From the NCBI GenBank assembly GCA_002900995.3, contig CM035309.1, forward strand, positions 2,362,389-2,426,388: a DNA stretch of 64,000 bases, in the 5' to 3' direction. Position 1 is the first letter of the stretch, and every line of letters starts with the position of its first letter. The notes under the pieces were generated by a model. The model ran no database searches. It worked only from the letters and a program-made list of their open reading frames with translations, and was not told the origin of the DNA. The position numbers and the translations under genes are program-made. Positions 20,293 to 30,950 of the stretch are shown one piece after another. Source of the DNA: Ganoderma boninense (lineage: Eukaryota > Basidiomycota > Agaricomycetes > Polyporales > Polyporaceae).

Positions 20293-22501
20293 ATGACTTT
20301 AATCCGGGCCGTGATCAACACAGAGCCTCACCACTTCGAAGCCCAGATCTGCAAGGCATATGAAGACATCACAGCCAAAGACCTCTTGGATGAGGCCAGG
20401 GTATTCCTTGTAGCATTCTACGCTTCCCAGGAGGATAATCGAAAGTACCACTACGAGCACGGTTCGAAAACGCTTTCCCTCCGGTACATTGTAAATGTAG
20501 GCAAATCGTTATCGTTCAGCCAAACCTGTGCTTGACTCACGATTCAAAGGAGAGGGACACGTTTAGTTCGAAGGAGGCACTCGATGATCCCATTAACGCC
20601 CTCGGTTCCTACACTCGCTCAGCCACCCGGTGGTATCGGGAAACCGGCTACAACCTCCTCTCGAACGCCGTACCTCAAGACACGCTCCTTTCAAGACTCA
20701 CTGAATTGGAGGAGGGTCGGGGCATCCGGTGGTACATTTTGGCGCATGGTACGTCAAATCGTCTGCACAATCGATATTTCTCATTGAAGACTTTCCTCAG
20801 ATTCCGCCGAGCCATTGCATGCGTACCAGACCAACCGTGAACTCCGTGCGGCCCCGATTGTCGCGAGTGTGTCATATTCCTTAGCTTGTCCCTAGAGTAA
20901 CATTAAAATTCTTGAATAGATCGTAAAACGTACATGGACACGGTGCTGGTTGACCTGCGCTCGAGGATCCCAGACAAAAAGCCATCACCGAGCAAGTTGT
21001 CGGCAAACCTTAGTTCGATGACCCAGGAAATGAAGGATCGAACACCTATTTCCATTGGCCAGTCTCCCAAAGGTGATTTTGGACCTAGCGCCGTACTGCA
21101 CGTACCCATCTTCGCTGAAGCCTACAACCTCCTCATGAATCCTGAGCTCGTCCAACTCGAAGAGGGCAAAACCCCGGGCTCGTACGACATATTCCAAACC
21201 GCCGCCTTGATGAAGAACGCTGTTAACGAGGATGCTAAAAATGAACGCGAATTTAACACCGGTCTCATGATGCCTCTTCAACGTCTCTTCGACCCCGTTC
21301 CAATAGAGTTGCACTACTCGGTGATGTTGGGGAAGACAATCGTGACTCAACCGGATTGGGTGGGGTTTTCTCATACTCCTCACGGCATGGTCGGTGTTCC
21401 CATCATCGGGGATGGCAAGAAGGACAAACCCGCGAACGCCACAGTGCAAAGCTTCTGGTCGCTGCAACACTTGACCGCGGTAGATGAGGTACTAGTGTCA
21501 TTGGTTACTGCTCACACTTATCTGATGAATTTTCATAGCGAATGAAAGGCACCATACTGTTGACAAACTGTCCGACGGTTGTTTTCGTGGTAGAGGGTAC
21601 CGAAGTGAGGGCCTCGTTCGCGTATTTGACCAACAGGCTCGTTGGCGCACCGTTCTTCCACGTCGACCTCAACAACGACCTATTCAATTCCTCTACCGCC
21701 GACCGCCGCTCAATCGCAATCAAGTTTCAGATCCTTCGTGACACGGTGAAGAAATTGCACACATTTTATACCAATCTTCACGCCAGCACGAGGCATCCGA
21801 GAGTCCCTTACCTCTTTCCCGACCCGGTGGCCCTCATGCGTTGTCTCCGTCCCAAACCCAGCATGCCTCTATTGCGCCACCTCATGGGCTTGGAGCTTGA
21901 CGTCGTCGAATATATCCCCAGCGTCGGTTACCCTGCGCGAACTTTGTACAAAGGTTTCATTCGCCAGGCTGGTAATCTTACTCCGGTCTATATCAAGATC
22001 GTCGTGCGGGACTACGGCTGGAACGCGCACAAGCTGCTCGCAAGCCAAGTGCCTCCGCTCGCGCCGCAGTTGTATTGGTGTGGCGAAGTCGTTTCCGGCA
22101 AGACGCTAGTCGTCATGCAAGACCTAAGTCTGGGCGAGAAGGATATACATCCCTGCGAGGGGAACCTCGACCACGCCGAGGTCGTCGAGAGGGATATTCA
22201 CCATGCCATGTGTCTATTGCACAACGCAGGTTTGGTCCACGGCGACATACGGATCCCGAACATCGTGATGGCACAGGGAAGGGGATATCTCATCGACTTC
22301 AACTGGTCCGGACAAGATGGCGAGACGAGGTATCCGGACAACCTTAACCCGCTCATCGATTGGCCGCATTCCGTAGACGACCTTGCGAGCGCTCGAATCC
22401 GCAAAGAGCACGACGTGTACAGGTACAAAAGCACACTCGCAGAGGTCAGGGGGGAGACCCCCAAGGAGCCGGGGAGCAAGAGGCCGAAGAAGACGGAGTA
22501 G
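20293..22501 (+). CDS. Crinkler-like kinase-fold protein
   Basis: Five exons with consistent phases: 20293-20490, 20550-20748, 20801-20866, 20920-21488 and 21539-22501, giving 664 residues. The N-terminal part reads MTLIRAVINTEPHHFEAQIC and, across an intron, HDSAEPLHAYQTNRELRAAP, typical of crinkler-related mushroom proteins. The C-terminal third is kinase-like: a Lys in VYIKIVVRDYG, hinge-like LVVMQDLSLG, catalytic-loop-like HGDIRIPNI and LIDFNWSG where DFG would be. The catalytic Asp and Asn are present, while the DFG Gly is replaced by Asn (DFN). The tail is Lys/Arg-rich (GSKRPKKTE). It is intact, has its own paired upstream palindromes and converges with the next gene. Function in the element is unknown; a regulatory or host-interaction role is speculation. 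Confidence 0.82.
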
Positions 22502-22845
22502 CTTGCAGGTACCTAGGGCTCGTCGTTCTCCCGCTTGTTCTTGTTGCGCCTTCCGTTCTCCTCGCTGTCATTGTCGCTCTATCGAACTTGGTCTCCGGAC
22601 TTTAAGGATGGACAGTGGATCATGTATGTTTCATCAGGCGTTTGACGTTGCTGCCTATCACACTATCGATTCCCTTTGTATTTGTATCACGGACATCATG
22701 ATGGATTTAATCTATGAAGACTTGCGTGACTATCCCAAACAGAAACAAATACAACGATGAGAGAATACAACGATGAGAGATGCGCTGCAACTAGGCGTAC
22801 ACTGTTCATAGTACACTTCATACAGACGTAAATATCCATGAACAT
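22502..22845. other. Convergent spacer
   Basis: 3' flanks of two convergent genes. It contains a 16-bp direct repeat AATACAACGATGAGAG in two adjacent copies at about 22747-22780. No gene was seen. Confidence 0.6.
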
Positions 22846-25800
22846 TCATGTTGAGATACCCCGTAGAAATGCTGAAGCGGCTGTCTTGCTATTGTCCGTA
22901 AACAGACGAGCACGTTTGTCTCTGTTCCTCAAAACTTTGCGCCATTGGGAGCCGGTCTTTGGCTGGGAATTGCCGTTGCGATACTCTTGACGAAGCTCGC
23001 AATACCAGGCCTCCGCAACTGGAGACCACCACCCAAAGTCGAGAGCCGACCCCTCGAAATGGGCATCTGGCCACCACATCGGGAAACCCGCCCCGTCTGC
23101 ATTGTTCCGGTGGAGTGGCTCCCGAATATAAGTACCAATGATGACGCGAATCTCATCGGGACTAAGACTGTCGTCAATGAAGGCGTTGTCGGCATGGTCG
23201 CGAAGAGTGAATGTGATCCCGAGAGCGGTGCTGAGGCTATCGGGGCCGTCCAGAACAACACCTCGCTCAACGCTCTCGATTGCCAATCGCCAGAGGATCC
23301 CGCCAGCTAACAATGCCGCGCGTCCGACACGGGGATTAGAGCGGAAGAAGTGGTCGCGGACTTCTTCATACACATGAAAATCAGCGGCGGTGAATACATA
23401 ATTTGTTGGTCGCATAAGGAGATGACGGCCGAGGTAAGGAATGGTCCTCGTGAATCCTTGTTTGATTAGTTCGCCAACTCTCGGTGAGTGGATGAGGGTC
23501 CTGAATTGAGCGCCTGAACGAACATTCTATTAGCAATTTATATATACTGACGATTTTATATATTCGCGCATACCTGACAACGACATCCATTTGACAGCTT
23601 CATCAATTGATCGATGACTCACGGCAGCTGCCAGAGCCGTCGAAGGGTTCTCCACGGCCACGAACCACGTCCGCATGTACCTTGGATTGGTTCTGTCGTC
23701 TAGGCACCACAACCGGAGATTTGCGTGGGGGTCATCGATGTGAAACACTCGGAGGTCGGCCGTCCGCAGGAGATCTCGAAGTCTGAAAGATCTCGGGGCC
23801 AAGAGCCACCAGTCTGTAGGAAGAGGGATGTTTTCGACCATACATGAGACCCAGTGCGCAAAGGCATTACACCCCTCCGGCTTCTCGGCGTCGAGAACAC
23901 CCTTGAGCTCCGGGGTCGGAAGAAAGCCGAGTGCTCTCGATGCGTCAGACCAGCTCAGACGCTTCTTGTCTGGGACAGTCGGTAGGTCGTTTAAACTACC
24001 TCCCCATCGGAAGAGATGACGAGAGATGAGCACCCCGCTGAGCGTCGGGAACGTTGGCTGCCACTCTTCATTGAACCCGATCTCGCCATCCTCTTCTTCC
24101 AGGCTGGATGTCGTTGGCGTTGGCGCGATGGTCTGAGGCATCCACGCGGCAGATGTGGTGGGAATCCAGGAAGTAAGAAGGCGTGGTGTGGCATGAATTG
24201 CGGTGGGCGGCCGGGTGGGCATCGCACCGCTACCTGAGGCCGGGGTTGGAGATATGTTGTGGCTGATGTCCGGTTCCTCCAGGTCCATGTTATCGCTGTG
24301 AAACGAGGTAAGGGGGGGAGGGGTAAGGTTGTAGTCCTCCTCGCGGAAGAGGGGGCTCGAGGAACGATCGCTAGCCTCCTGTTCGTCTAACTCGTCACAG
24401 TCCCGTGGCTCTCTGATAGAGCTCTCCGCAGTGTCAAAAAAGTACGCAAGATCCCACTCTTTGACAACGGGATCGTAACGCTTGTGCCTTTTGTCGTACC
24501 CGGACCAAATTATTTGACGCTCCTTCCGCGTGACTCTTTCCCTCTTCCACCGCATGCTCTCGTAGTCGAAGTCCCACTCGAAGACTTGATCCTCGCCATG
24601 TGGTGTGATCAGATACTTGGCCGCGCGTTTCTCCCGAGACAACCGACTCTGCTTTTGTTCTTCCGTTTCGATGCGGATGCGAGCGGCGCGGTAGGCAGCA
24701 CGGGCAGCGAAGAACGTCCCTGGGGTGTCGGTGGATAAGAACTCGGGCAGCATCCCTGACGTTCTGGAAGAGCTAGCGATGTGATCTCCAGCCGTGCCAG
24801 CTTCGTCTGTCGAAGGCTGTTGCGCAGCCAAAATGGCCTCGTTGGACGGTTCGAGCTTCTTGAACGCTGGAGGGGCTGCGATCCGAGAGCGTACAGGGCC
24901 CCAGCAAACAAAGACGGGCACTTTGGCAAGAATGAGGACGGGGAGATAGTTCGCCCAGGAACACATATCAGGTTTGATGAAGACACCAGCTCGGGGATTG
25001 TTGGGAGTGAAGTCCGCCACGACACTTGCTGAGAGACTGTCCAGAACATGGCCCGGCACCCCGCTCTCCAGTAAGTAGTCGTACCATTGATGTGGATTGT
25101 TTGTGCGGCACCACAAAGCAGCGATATGGAAGGAGATAATAGCGATATGGTACAAAAACTTCCTTTGCGCGAAGAAAGCTTTGCGTTGAGCAGCCTCCCG
25201 ATCAGTCAACCAAGCTCCGTACCCTTCAGATGATGGTCCTTGTATGGGCTGCTTGTCCAACGAGACAAGGACAGGAGCAATGCGATGGCTCTGCAGAAGA
25301 TTCCGAACTTGAACTAACGTCGCTTCCAGCTTCATCTATTCATCGGCATAGGGAGTACGGTACACGGGTGCGGCAGGGTGGTGCTGACGGACGTCCAGCG
25401 GGATCATATCTCGACGATAAAAATTGAGGGACTGAAAGGCTGAACCTATGAGACGGTTTGAAGTGGGATAGAAGGCTAGCTCTAGGTAGTCCTTCTTCGA
25501 CCACATGCCGTGCAGCCAAGTCGACGAAGGAGGTATGCCTGCGGCATCAGGACTGTCGTGAGAAGGAGGGATGGCAGGAAGATGAATTCTGGTCGGGGAG
25601 GTATACACCTGGCCCCCGTGTATAAAAACACGGAGCAAAAGATCCTGCAATACGTCTTTAGTGTATGCGGAAAGGTGATCGTCTGTGAGGCCATTACCTT
25701 CGGATCAGGCGCAGATGTGAGCTGTGACATTCTGGACGCACGAAACGGGCTTCTGCTTGAAGCACGATCAAAGGTCTGAAAATTAACCGTGATCGCCAGG

Positions 25801-25850
25801 TTGTACATACCGAGATGAACAGACGTGGATTCCTGCAACAGTAACGGCAC
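22846..25850 (-). pseudogene. Large unknown element protein, interrupted by one in-frame stop
   Basis: Reverse strand. The main part has two exons, 25335-23574 and 23513-22846, joined in phase (MSLSG/AQFRTL), giving 809 residues from ATG 25335. Directly in front, in the same frame, a TAG (25336-25338) closes an upstream stretch (exons 25850-25730 and about 25650-25339) that ends YRTPYADE. The upstream part, its intron and the downstream part look like one protein, so the TAG is probably a nonsense change, although re-initiation at the adjacent ATG is possible. Landmarks are FIKPDMCSWANYLPVLIL and VPVFVCWGP, an acidic Ser-rich middle, and FTAADFHVYEEVRDHFFRS near the end. I know such proteins as recurrent unknowns in mushroom genomes. 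It is the best candidate in this element for an unrecognised transposition protein. Confidence 0.7.
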
Positions 25851-25927
25851 TGGTGGAGGGGTAGGAGACGCCGTTGACGGAGACTTTGCGGCGATGCGAA
25901 TGGAGCTGAAGCAGAGAAGGAGGATTT

Positions 25928-26010
25928 CGCAGAGGTCAACACCTCAGCGAGTGATGGTTAAGTTAGTGGGTCGAGAGAGGAGATTCGCTGAGGTCAACAC
26001 CTCAACGAAT
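25928..26010. promoter_or_regulatory. Palindrome pair 1 upstream of the large unknown gene
   Basis: Site 3 (25928-25949) is GAGGT-CAAC-ACCTC with CGC/GCG outer arms, 8 of 9 paired. Site 4 (25983-26010) is GAGGT-CAAC-ACCTC with ATTCGCT/AACGAAT outer arms, 11 of 12 paired. The cores are 58 bp apart, about 80-150 bp upstream of the reverse-strand coding start. Confidence 0.7.
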
Positions 26011-26171
26011 GATGATGGATGATGGATGATGATGTGGAGTCTGGGATGGAGAGACGACAAGGGAAAAGGAGACACGGCGCTTAAGTGCACTGCCACATTG
26101 CTGACAAACTCACTCCCCCTGTTCTCGTCGCCGACCACCTTTCGCCCATCAGCCGACCACCTTCCCCCCAT

Positions 26172-26264
26172 CACCCTGAGGTGTTGACCTTGAGGTGACA
26201 GCGTTTTTGTCTTATTCGATGTCTTATTCGATGTCTTTCCCCTCGGCGGTGTCGACCGCGGAGG
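26172..26264. promoter_or_regulatory. Palindrome pair 2 upstream of the large unknown gene
   Basis: Site 5 (about 26172-26197) is GAGGT-GTTG-ACCTT, 8 of 11 arm positions paired. Site 6 (26241-26264) is GCGGT-GTCG-ACCGC with CCTCG/GGAGG outer arms, 9 of 10 paired. The cores are 68 bp apart. Nearby is a 12-bp direct repeat TCTTATTCGATG (about 26211-26235). This pair could serve the gene to its left or the 3' side of the gene to its right. Confidence 0.65.
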
Positions 26265-26415
26265 ACCTGCAATCTCTGCTAGAAGAACACGAACCTGGGG
26301 TTTCGCGCTGTAGCCTGTTGAGACTGTCCGCCTAGTCAATTGTCAGACGACCATGCGTGTTCGTCATTATCCTGAGTATGTATATACAACGGTACATTCC
26401 TAGTCCTGAAATGAA

Positions 26416-28935
26416 TCAAGTGCTACTTGTGCCGTACAAATTGGCGATTTCTACTACCCAGTCAGCTACTTCTTCGGAAACGCTAAGGACCCGCTCGACG
26501 TAATCGTTGGATAGCCCCTTGAGCCATTGTGCATCATAGAAAGCAGAAGGGAGGCCGGAGACAGCTTCGCGACAGCTGACACGGATATCGTCGGCGCCCT
26601 CGAGTGCTTTATCCTGGCGATGACGGGGTGTTGGGCGAGATCCCCTCTTGCTGTAGCCACTCTTTGGATTCAAGCGTTCAGCATCGATCTTGTCCATAAT
26701 CGCGTCGAACTCGCGCCTCCACGGAAGGATGGAGACTCGATAGCATGGAAGATGCGTGACGTCCTCGTCTGACTCGTCGGAGCTCATACCTTCCTTGCCG
26801 AGTGTATCGATGATTTGAAGAAACTTCTTCCATTGATTCTCGTCGAACGTTGTGGTGGCAAAATTGATGGCAGCTTTGCAAATTGCTTTCCGCCTGTCCC
26901 AACGCTGGAAGGTCTTATCAGTGCATAGTCTAGCTCGTAATCTCGTGAATTTACCTTGGCCCTGCGCTCCCTCTGCCTCGCAACCTTGGCCTGCTCTTCT
27001 CCTTGCTGAAGTCGTCGAGTGTTTGTCTCAGCTCGAGACTCTTTACGTGGAACACCAGTGAGTCCATTAGCAACGACTCGGCCCATCGCGTCTCGCCAGC
27101 TTGTGGCTTGCCGTTTGAATTTCTCGAGGACGGCATCTGCCCAATACGGCTGGGATGCAGTAGCCACCTGAGTACCGTCCGCACGCCGCCATTTACCACT
27201 GCTCTGCCTCGTGAATAGAATATCCCCTAGCTCGGATGCAACAGCGCAATTCCAAGCGTTGTTGTAAGGTTTCAAGTCCGTGAAACAGAGGTCGTTCCGA
27301 TCGGGACCAAGGCCAGCCCCATTCAGGTAAGCTTCGACAACGTCCCGGGAAGCAGGAGTATGGCCACTAACGAAGTCCTCGTCTTCAGGCGCCCCGAGAA
27401 ACTCCCCAAAGACAGCTCACACCTGCTTGAGATGCTCCTTGCGGTCCTCTGAACGTGCTCCAATGGCTGCCTTTTCAGCCGCGACTACCTTCGCGACCGC
27501 TTTCGCTTGGGCGTGTCGCGGCACGGCGAGGCGTGGCACCCGATCAGGTGGCAGAGTAGATGGCTGCCGCTCTGGGATGTCCTCGAAATCGAAGTCATCC
27601 GGAGTGCCGCTCAAGTGTTTGGGGGGGTCAGATGATTCAGATGATTCATCCGACGGGATGGGAGGTGGCCGTTGTCGTGAAACTGAAGCAGCAGATAGTG
27701 TACTAGAGCGAGGAACAGTGAACGCCGGAGCAGTAGAGGATTGACGGGCCAGAGCAGACGGGCGATGCTGAGCAGGTAGACTCGGAGCGGGTATATTGGG
27801 GGGGTTCGAAGCCTGTCGAAGAGAAGTGGTCTCGGACTCGAGAGGAGCGGGTTCAGACGCGCGAGGGGAGCGGGGTATGCTTGATTATTCCTAACAATGG
27901 TCTATGAGTAGATAGATGAGAGGGCTGAGCGGAAGGATTTGTATGCTTGTAATTGACTCGCCTGGATTGTCCTAGTCATTCTTTCTTCGAGCGCGAGCAT
28001 CTTGCGCTCGCGTTCGACAGCAGCGCTCTCCCTCTCGCGACCCAGCTCAGCTTGGAACATCCCGGCAGTGTCCTTCTCCTTTCGCAGCTCAAGCTGAACA
28101 GCTTCGAACTTCGCGATAAGCTCCTGACATTGGACCTGTACGTGGCTCATCTCCACGTCCTTCCCATGTAGACTGCGTTGGAGAGAAGCCAGTTGTTCCC
28201 CCCGCATATGCAGGGCCTCTCGTAACTCCTTGGTGATCGCTGCGTTCTCGGCTGTGATCGCCAGAAGACGAGATTCCTGCGCTCGAAGCTGCTGTTCATA
28301 ACTTTGAGCTCTTTGCTCCCAAGCGGCAAGATCTTGCGCATACTGCATCGTCGAGGCCTTGTGGGCTGTCTCGATGGCAAGGCGCTGACGGTCTCGCTGA
28401 TGTTTCTGAGAAGCCGCCAGCAGCTTCGCCTCTGTCGCGCGCAAGTGTCGCTTCAAGCCTTGGACTCGCAGGGACGGCATCTCAGTCCGACGGACCTTCG
28501 CAGATGATTCTGAAGCCCCGCGCGATGATTGTGGAACGTCGTGGAAGGATGAAGGGGAGGAGGGAATGTTAATTGGATACATATGCGGAGGTGGAGTGTT
28601 AGGAGCGGGGGATGAGAATGAAAATCCTCCAGGGATCGTCGGCAATACAATGTTGGGCATAGGAGCCATAGCTGACGCCTGCATCGACATTGAAGTGCTT
28701 GAGAACGTCAAAGACACACCCTGAAAATATATAAATGATTAATACAAGAACAGCCTCCGATTGTACCAGGACTCACGGTGGGATTGCCTGCAGGTTCGAT
28801 ATCCATGGCTTGGGAGTCAGAGACCTCAGAGGAACTGGACGCTATTTCTCGTCGATGAGGCGATGGGCCAGCCATTCCCAGAGCACGCGCGCCGAACTGA
28901 TAAAGCGCCTGAGCAGTGAAGTAGGTTGAATCCAT
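26416..28935 (-). CDS. Coiled-coil element protein with C-terminal conserved region
   Basis: Reverse strand, several exons. Exon 1 starts at 28935 (MDSTYFTAQALYQFGARALG). The next (about 28717-27902) is Pro/Ser-rich, then a long coiled coil (KRHLRATEAKLLAASQKH ... LEERMTRTIQASQLQAYKSF). A Ser/Pro-rich exon follows (about 27860-27420, including TPDDFDFEDIPERQP), then exons reading YLNGAGLGPDRNDLCFTDLK, KAAINFATTTFDENQWKKFL, YRVSILPWRREFDAIMDKID and GLPSAFYDAQWLKGLSNDYV to the stop at 26416. Some internal splice phases (near 26930 and 27420) were not settled, so it may be two genes. The C-terminal block recurs in mushroom genomes as an unknown. The coiled coil suggests self-assembly, possibly on the repeated DNA sites (speculative). 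Confidence 0.65.
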
Positions 28936-28947
28936 GATGAGGCGGAG

Positions 28948-29025
28948 GACTCAGGCGCGTCAACACGCGATTGAGTCGAGCAGGAGCAGAGCGGAACCCC
29001 TCAATCGTGTCAACACGCAATCGAG
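28948..29025. promoter_or_regulatory. Palindrome pair upstream of the coiled-coil gene
   Basis: Site 7 (28948-28977) is CGCGT-CAAC-ACGCG with GACTCA/TGAGTC outer arms, 11 of 13 paired. It starts 13 bp upstream of the reverse-strand ATG at 28935. Site 8 (29000-29025) is CGTGT-CAAC-ACGCA with CTC/GAG outer arms, 8 of 11 paired. The cores are 50 bp apart. The position over the likely transcription start suggests direct control of this gene. Confidence 0.7.
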
Positions 29026-29426
29026 TCGAGGCAATGTAAAGACAGTAAAGACAGAAAAGTTCCGACGACCGGCGCCGATGATCAGTGTGGTTGCGGTTGC
29101 GGTTGATGCAGGCAAGCTCGGATCTTTATAGGCGACTTCTATTATTACATGGAGGGAACGAAGGACAATGAAACTAAACCTTACAGGATTTAAGTTCAAG
29201 TGCAGAAATAGATGACAATGGGTATCGCTCACCTGACTCAGAGCTAAAACGACAGCAGTGTGCTCAGAGACGTTATACTGAGCAAAGTGACAAAAGATCC
29301 AAGACACTTCGACTTCCTCCAAGGCAGTACCATGTGTAGACCATGTTCGGGCTGGAAAATCGGGATACTGAGCGAAGACATCTGGCTTATCGAGCGCGGG
29401 GGACGAGTATCGGCGAACAGCGAAAC
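29026..29426. other. Right subterminal region of the nested element
   Basis: No gene was recognised between the palindromes and the gap. The matching minisatellite seen at the left end is not visible here and may lie in the gap. Confidence 0.4.
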
Positions 29427-29526
29427 NNNNNNNNNNNNNNNNNNNNNNNNNNNNNNNNNNNNNNNNNNNNNNNNNNNNNNNNNNNNNNNNNNNNNNNNNN
29501 NNNNNNNNNNNNNNNNNNNNNNNNNN
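29427..29526. other. Assembly gap (100 N)
   Basis: Exactly 100 N, placed directly against the inner end of the right terminal inverted repeat. This is where an assembler would fail on a long inverted repeat. Confidence 0.99.
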
Positions 29527-29857
29527 GGCCCGGATTTAAGCTCAAATGCTGACGGGTTTTCAGGAGAATCGACATATCAGATGTGGATTTACATTTCAGC
29601 CCAGGTAATCTTTCAAATTTTCGTCCGCGCCACAGTTGAAACGCTGTCTTGGCTTTTCTTCCAGAGAACACTTGAACTGTTGAATGCAATGTTGCGCGGC
29701 GCAACATACAGGACATTATAAGAGATTTTAAATTCGCTCAAGTCCCCGATTCAATTTCAAACACTAGTCTATTCAACATTTGATACATTGTTTTAGCTAC
29801 TGAATTCCATTCTGACAGGCATGTTGTCCCCTCCAACATGACGAAACCCCCGAAGTG
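29527..29857. repeat. Right long terminal inverted repeat of the nested element
   Basis: The inverse of 19299-19629, ending CGAAACCCCCGAAGTG, followed by the TAT duplication. Its inner limit is hidden by the gap. Confidence 0.9.
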
Positions 29858-29860
29858 TAT

Positions 29861-30950
29861 GCGTACATCTTGAACTGGGGAACGGAGTCTGTACGGAGAC
29901 GGGCCACGGCGAGCGCGTGTGCTGAGCGAGGGCGTATGTGCCAACGACTCCCCACTGAGGCCGTAGAGGGCGGTCCCGCCTAGGGAGGCAGTACCAGTGT
30001 TCGCTGCGATAGATGGGGCGGGAAAACCGCCAGTGCGTGGCTCCCAGAATTGCATGTCGGAGGAGGGAGTGTGGGCTGAGAGAAGCAAAGGAGCTTGACG
30101 ATCTGCGAAATGGAGGGCGTCGTCCGGGAGCGGATAGTTGGGTGTCGATTGACGAGTGTTGAGGACGTAAGGAGGAAGGGGAGTGTCTGCCGAGAACGGA
30201 GTTGTCGATGGGACAGTAGAAGATTGCTGTCTAGGAGTAGAGGGTGTGCTAGGCGGACGAGGAGATCTATGCATCTGGTAAGGAAGAACGGGTAGGTGGG
30301 GAGTTGGTGCATGGATGTGTCCATAGGGAGCTTCGAAGGTGGGCGTTGAGTAGGGATCGTTTGTCAGCGGAGCGATGTCGGGAGCGGAAAGGGGAAAGTA
30401 GGAGGAAAGTTCGTTCATTAGAGCGGGGCCGGACGTGGAGGTGGTACTCGGGGATGAGGGAACGAATGAGGAAGGAACGAGAAAGGGGCTGGTGTTCGGC
30501 AGGCAGAGAAGCCCTGCTTGTTCGCACTCGAGACATGCGGCACTACCAGTGTTGGTACAAGCCTGTTGAAAGTGAGAAACTCACGCAGACGAAGGAAAAT
30601 GGGGGACAAGCACCTTCAAGGGGTCGAGGGAGCATGAAGCGCATTTTGAAACCGCCTCACTGTCCTCGTTCCGTTTTCTTTTTCGCGCAGGGAGGGCGCC
30701 TTCGAGTGATTCGTCTGGCCAGGTGCAGTCGGTACCCTGTGCGCGACAGTGGGAGCACTGATATGTTACGCCACCGCACTGCGTAAATGGCGGTCAATAA
30801 GGACGGAGGACACGAAGATGGGAAGATACGGACTGTTCGACCAGCCTGGGCGCATCTGAAACAGGTGCCGTGTGGTGAAGCCTGGAAGGATACGGGGCGC
30901 GGTGTTGACGGGTTCTGAACGCGCTCGAGTGTAGTGGTTGCAGACGTCAT
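29861..30950 (-). pseudogene. 5' part of a cysteine-cluster gene split by the nested element
   Basis: Reverse strand. A possible first exon starts MTSATTTLERVQNPS (30950) and includes TCFRCAQAG. The next exon reads QCGGVTYQCSHCRAQGTDCT, a basic stretch PARKRKRNEDSE and KCASCSLDP. After a GT...AG intron (about 30602-30555) comes ACTNTGSAACLECEQAGLLC. A long Pro/Ser-rich region follows, ending SPVQDVRI where the element is inserted. Repeated C-x2-C groups followed by C-x5/6-C suggest zinc-binding clusters, as in DNA-binding or chromatin proteins of mushrooms. With the element and one TAT removed, the frame runs on into 19298-19076. The gene is broken unless the whole 10.56-kb element is lost. 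Confidence 0.65.

Larger units (their letters stand above)
19299..29857. mobile_element. Nested 10.56-kb CACTA-like TIR element with three gene units
   Basis: The ends are perfect inverted CACTTCGGGGGTTTCG, flanked on both sides by the 3-bp duplication TAT (19296-19298 and 29858-29860). Long inverted repeats of at least 331 bp follow. A CAC start and a 3-bp duplication are the hallmarks of the EnSpm/CACTA superfamily. A minisatellite sits just inside the left repeat, as subterminal repeats do in that group. The genes inside are a kinase-like protein, a large unknown protein and a coiled-coil protein. None shows a transposase motif I recognise, so either one of the unknowns is the transposase or the element is mobilised by another copy. 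The right repeat abuts an assembly gap, so the true length may differ. Confidence 0.85.

Noticed and set aside
20073..20363. Poly-Thr, poly-Arg and poly-Val frames on both strands
   Set aside because: They are translations of GTC/GCC and TCTTGG simple repeats.
19299..29857. KDZ-type transposon
   Set aside because: The 3-bp duplication and CACTT ends do not fit the 8-bp duplications of that group, and no KDZ transposase motif was found.
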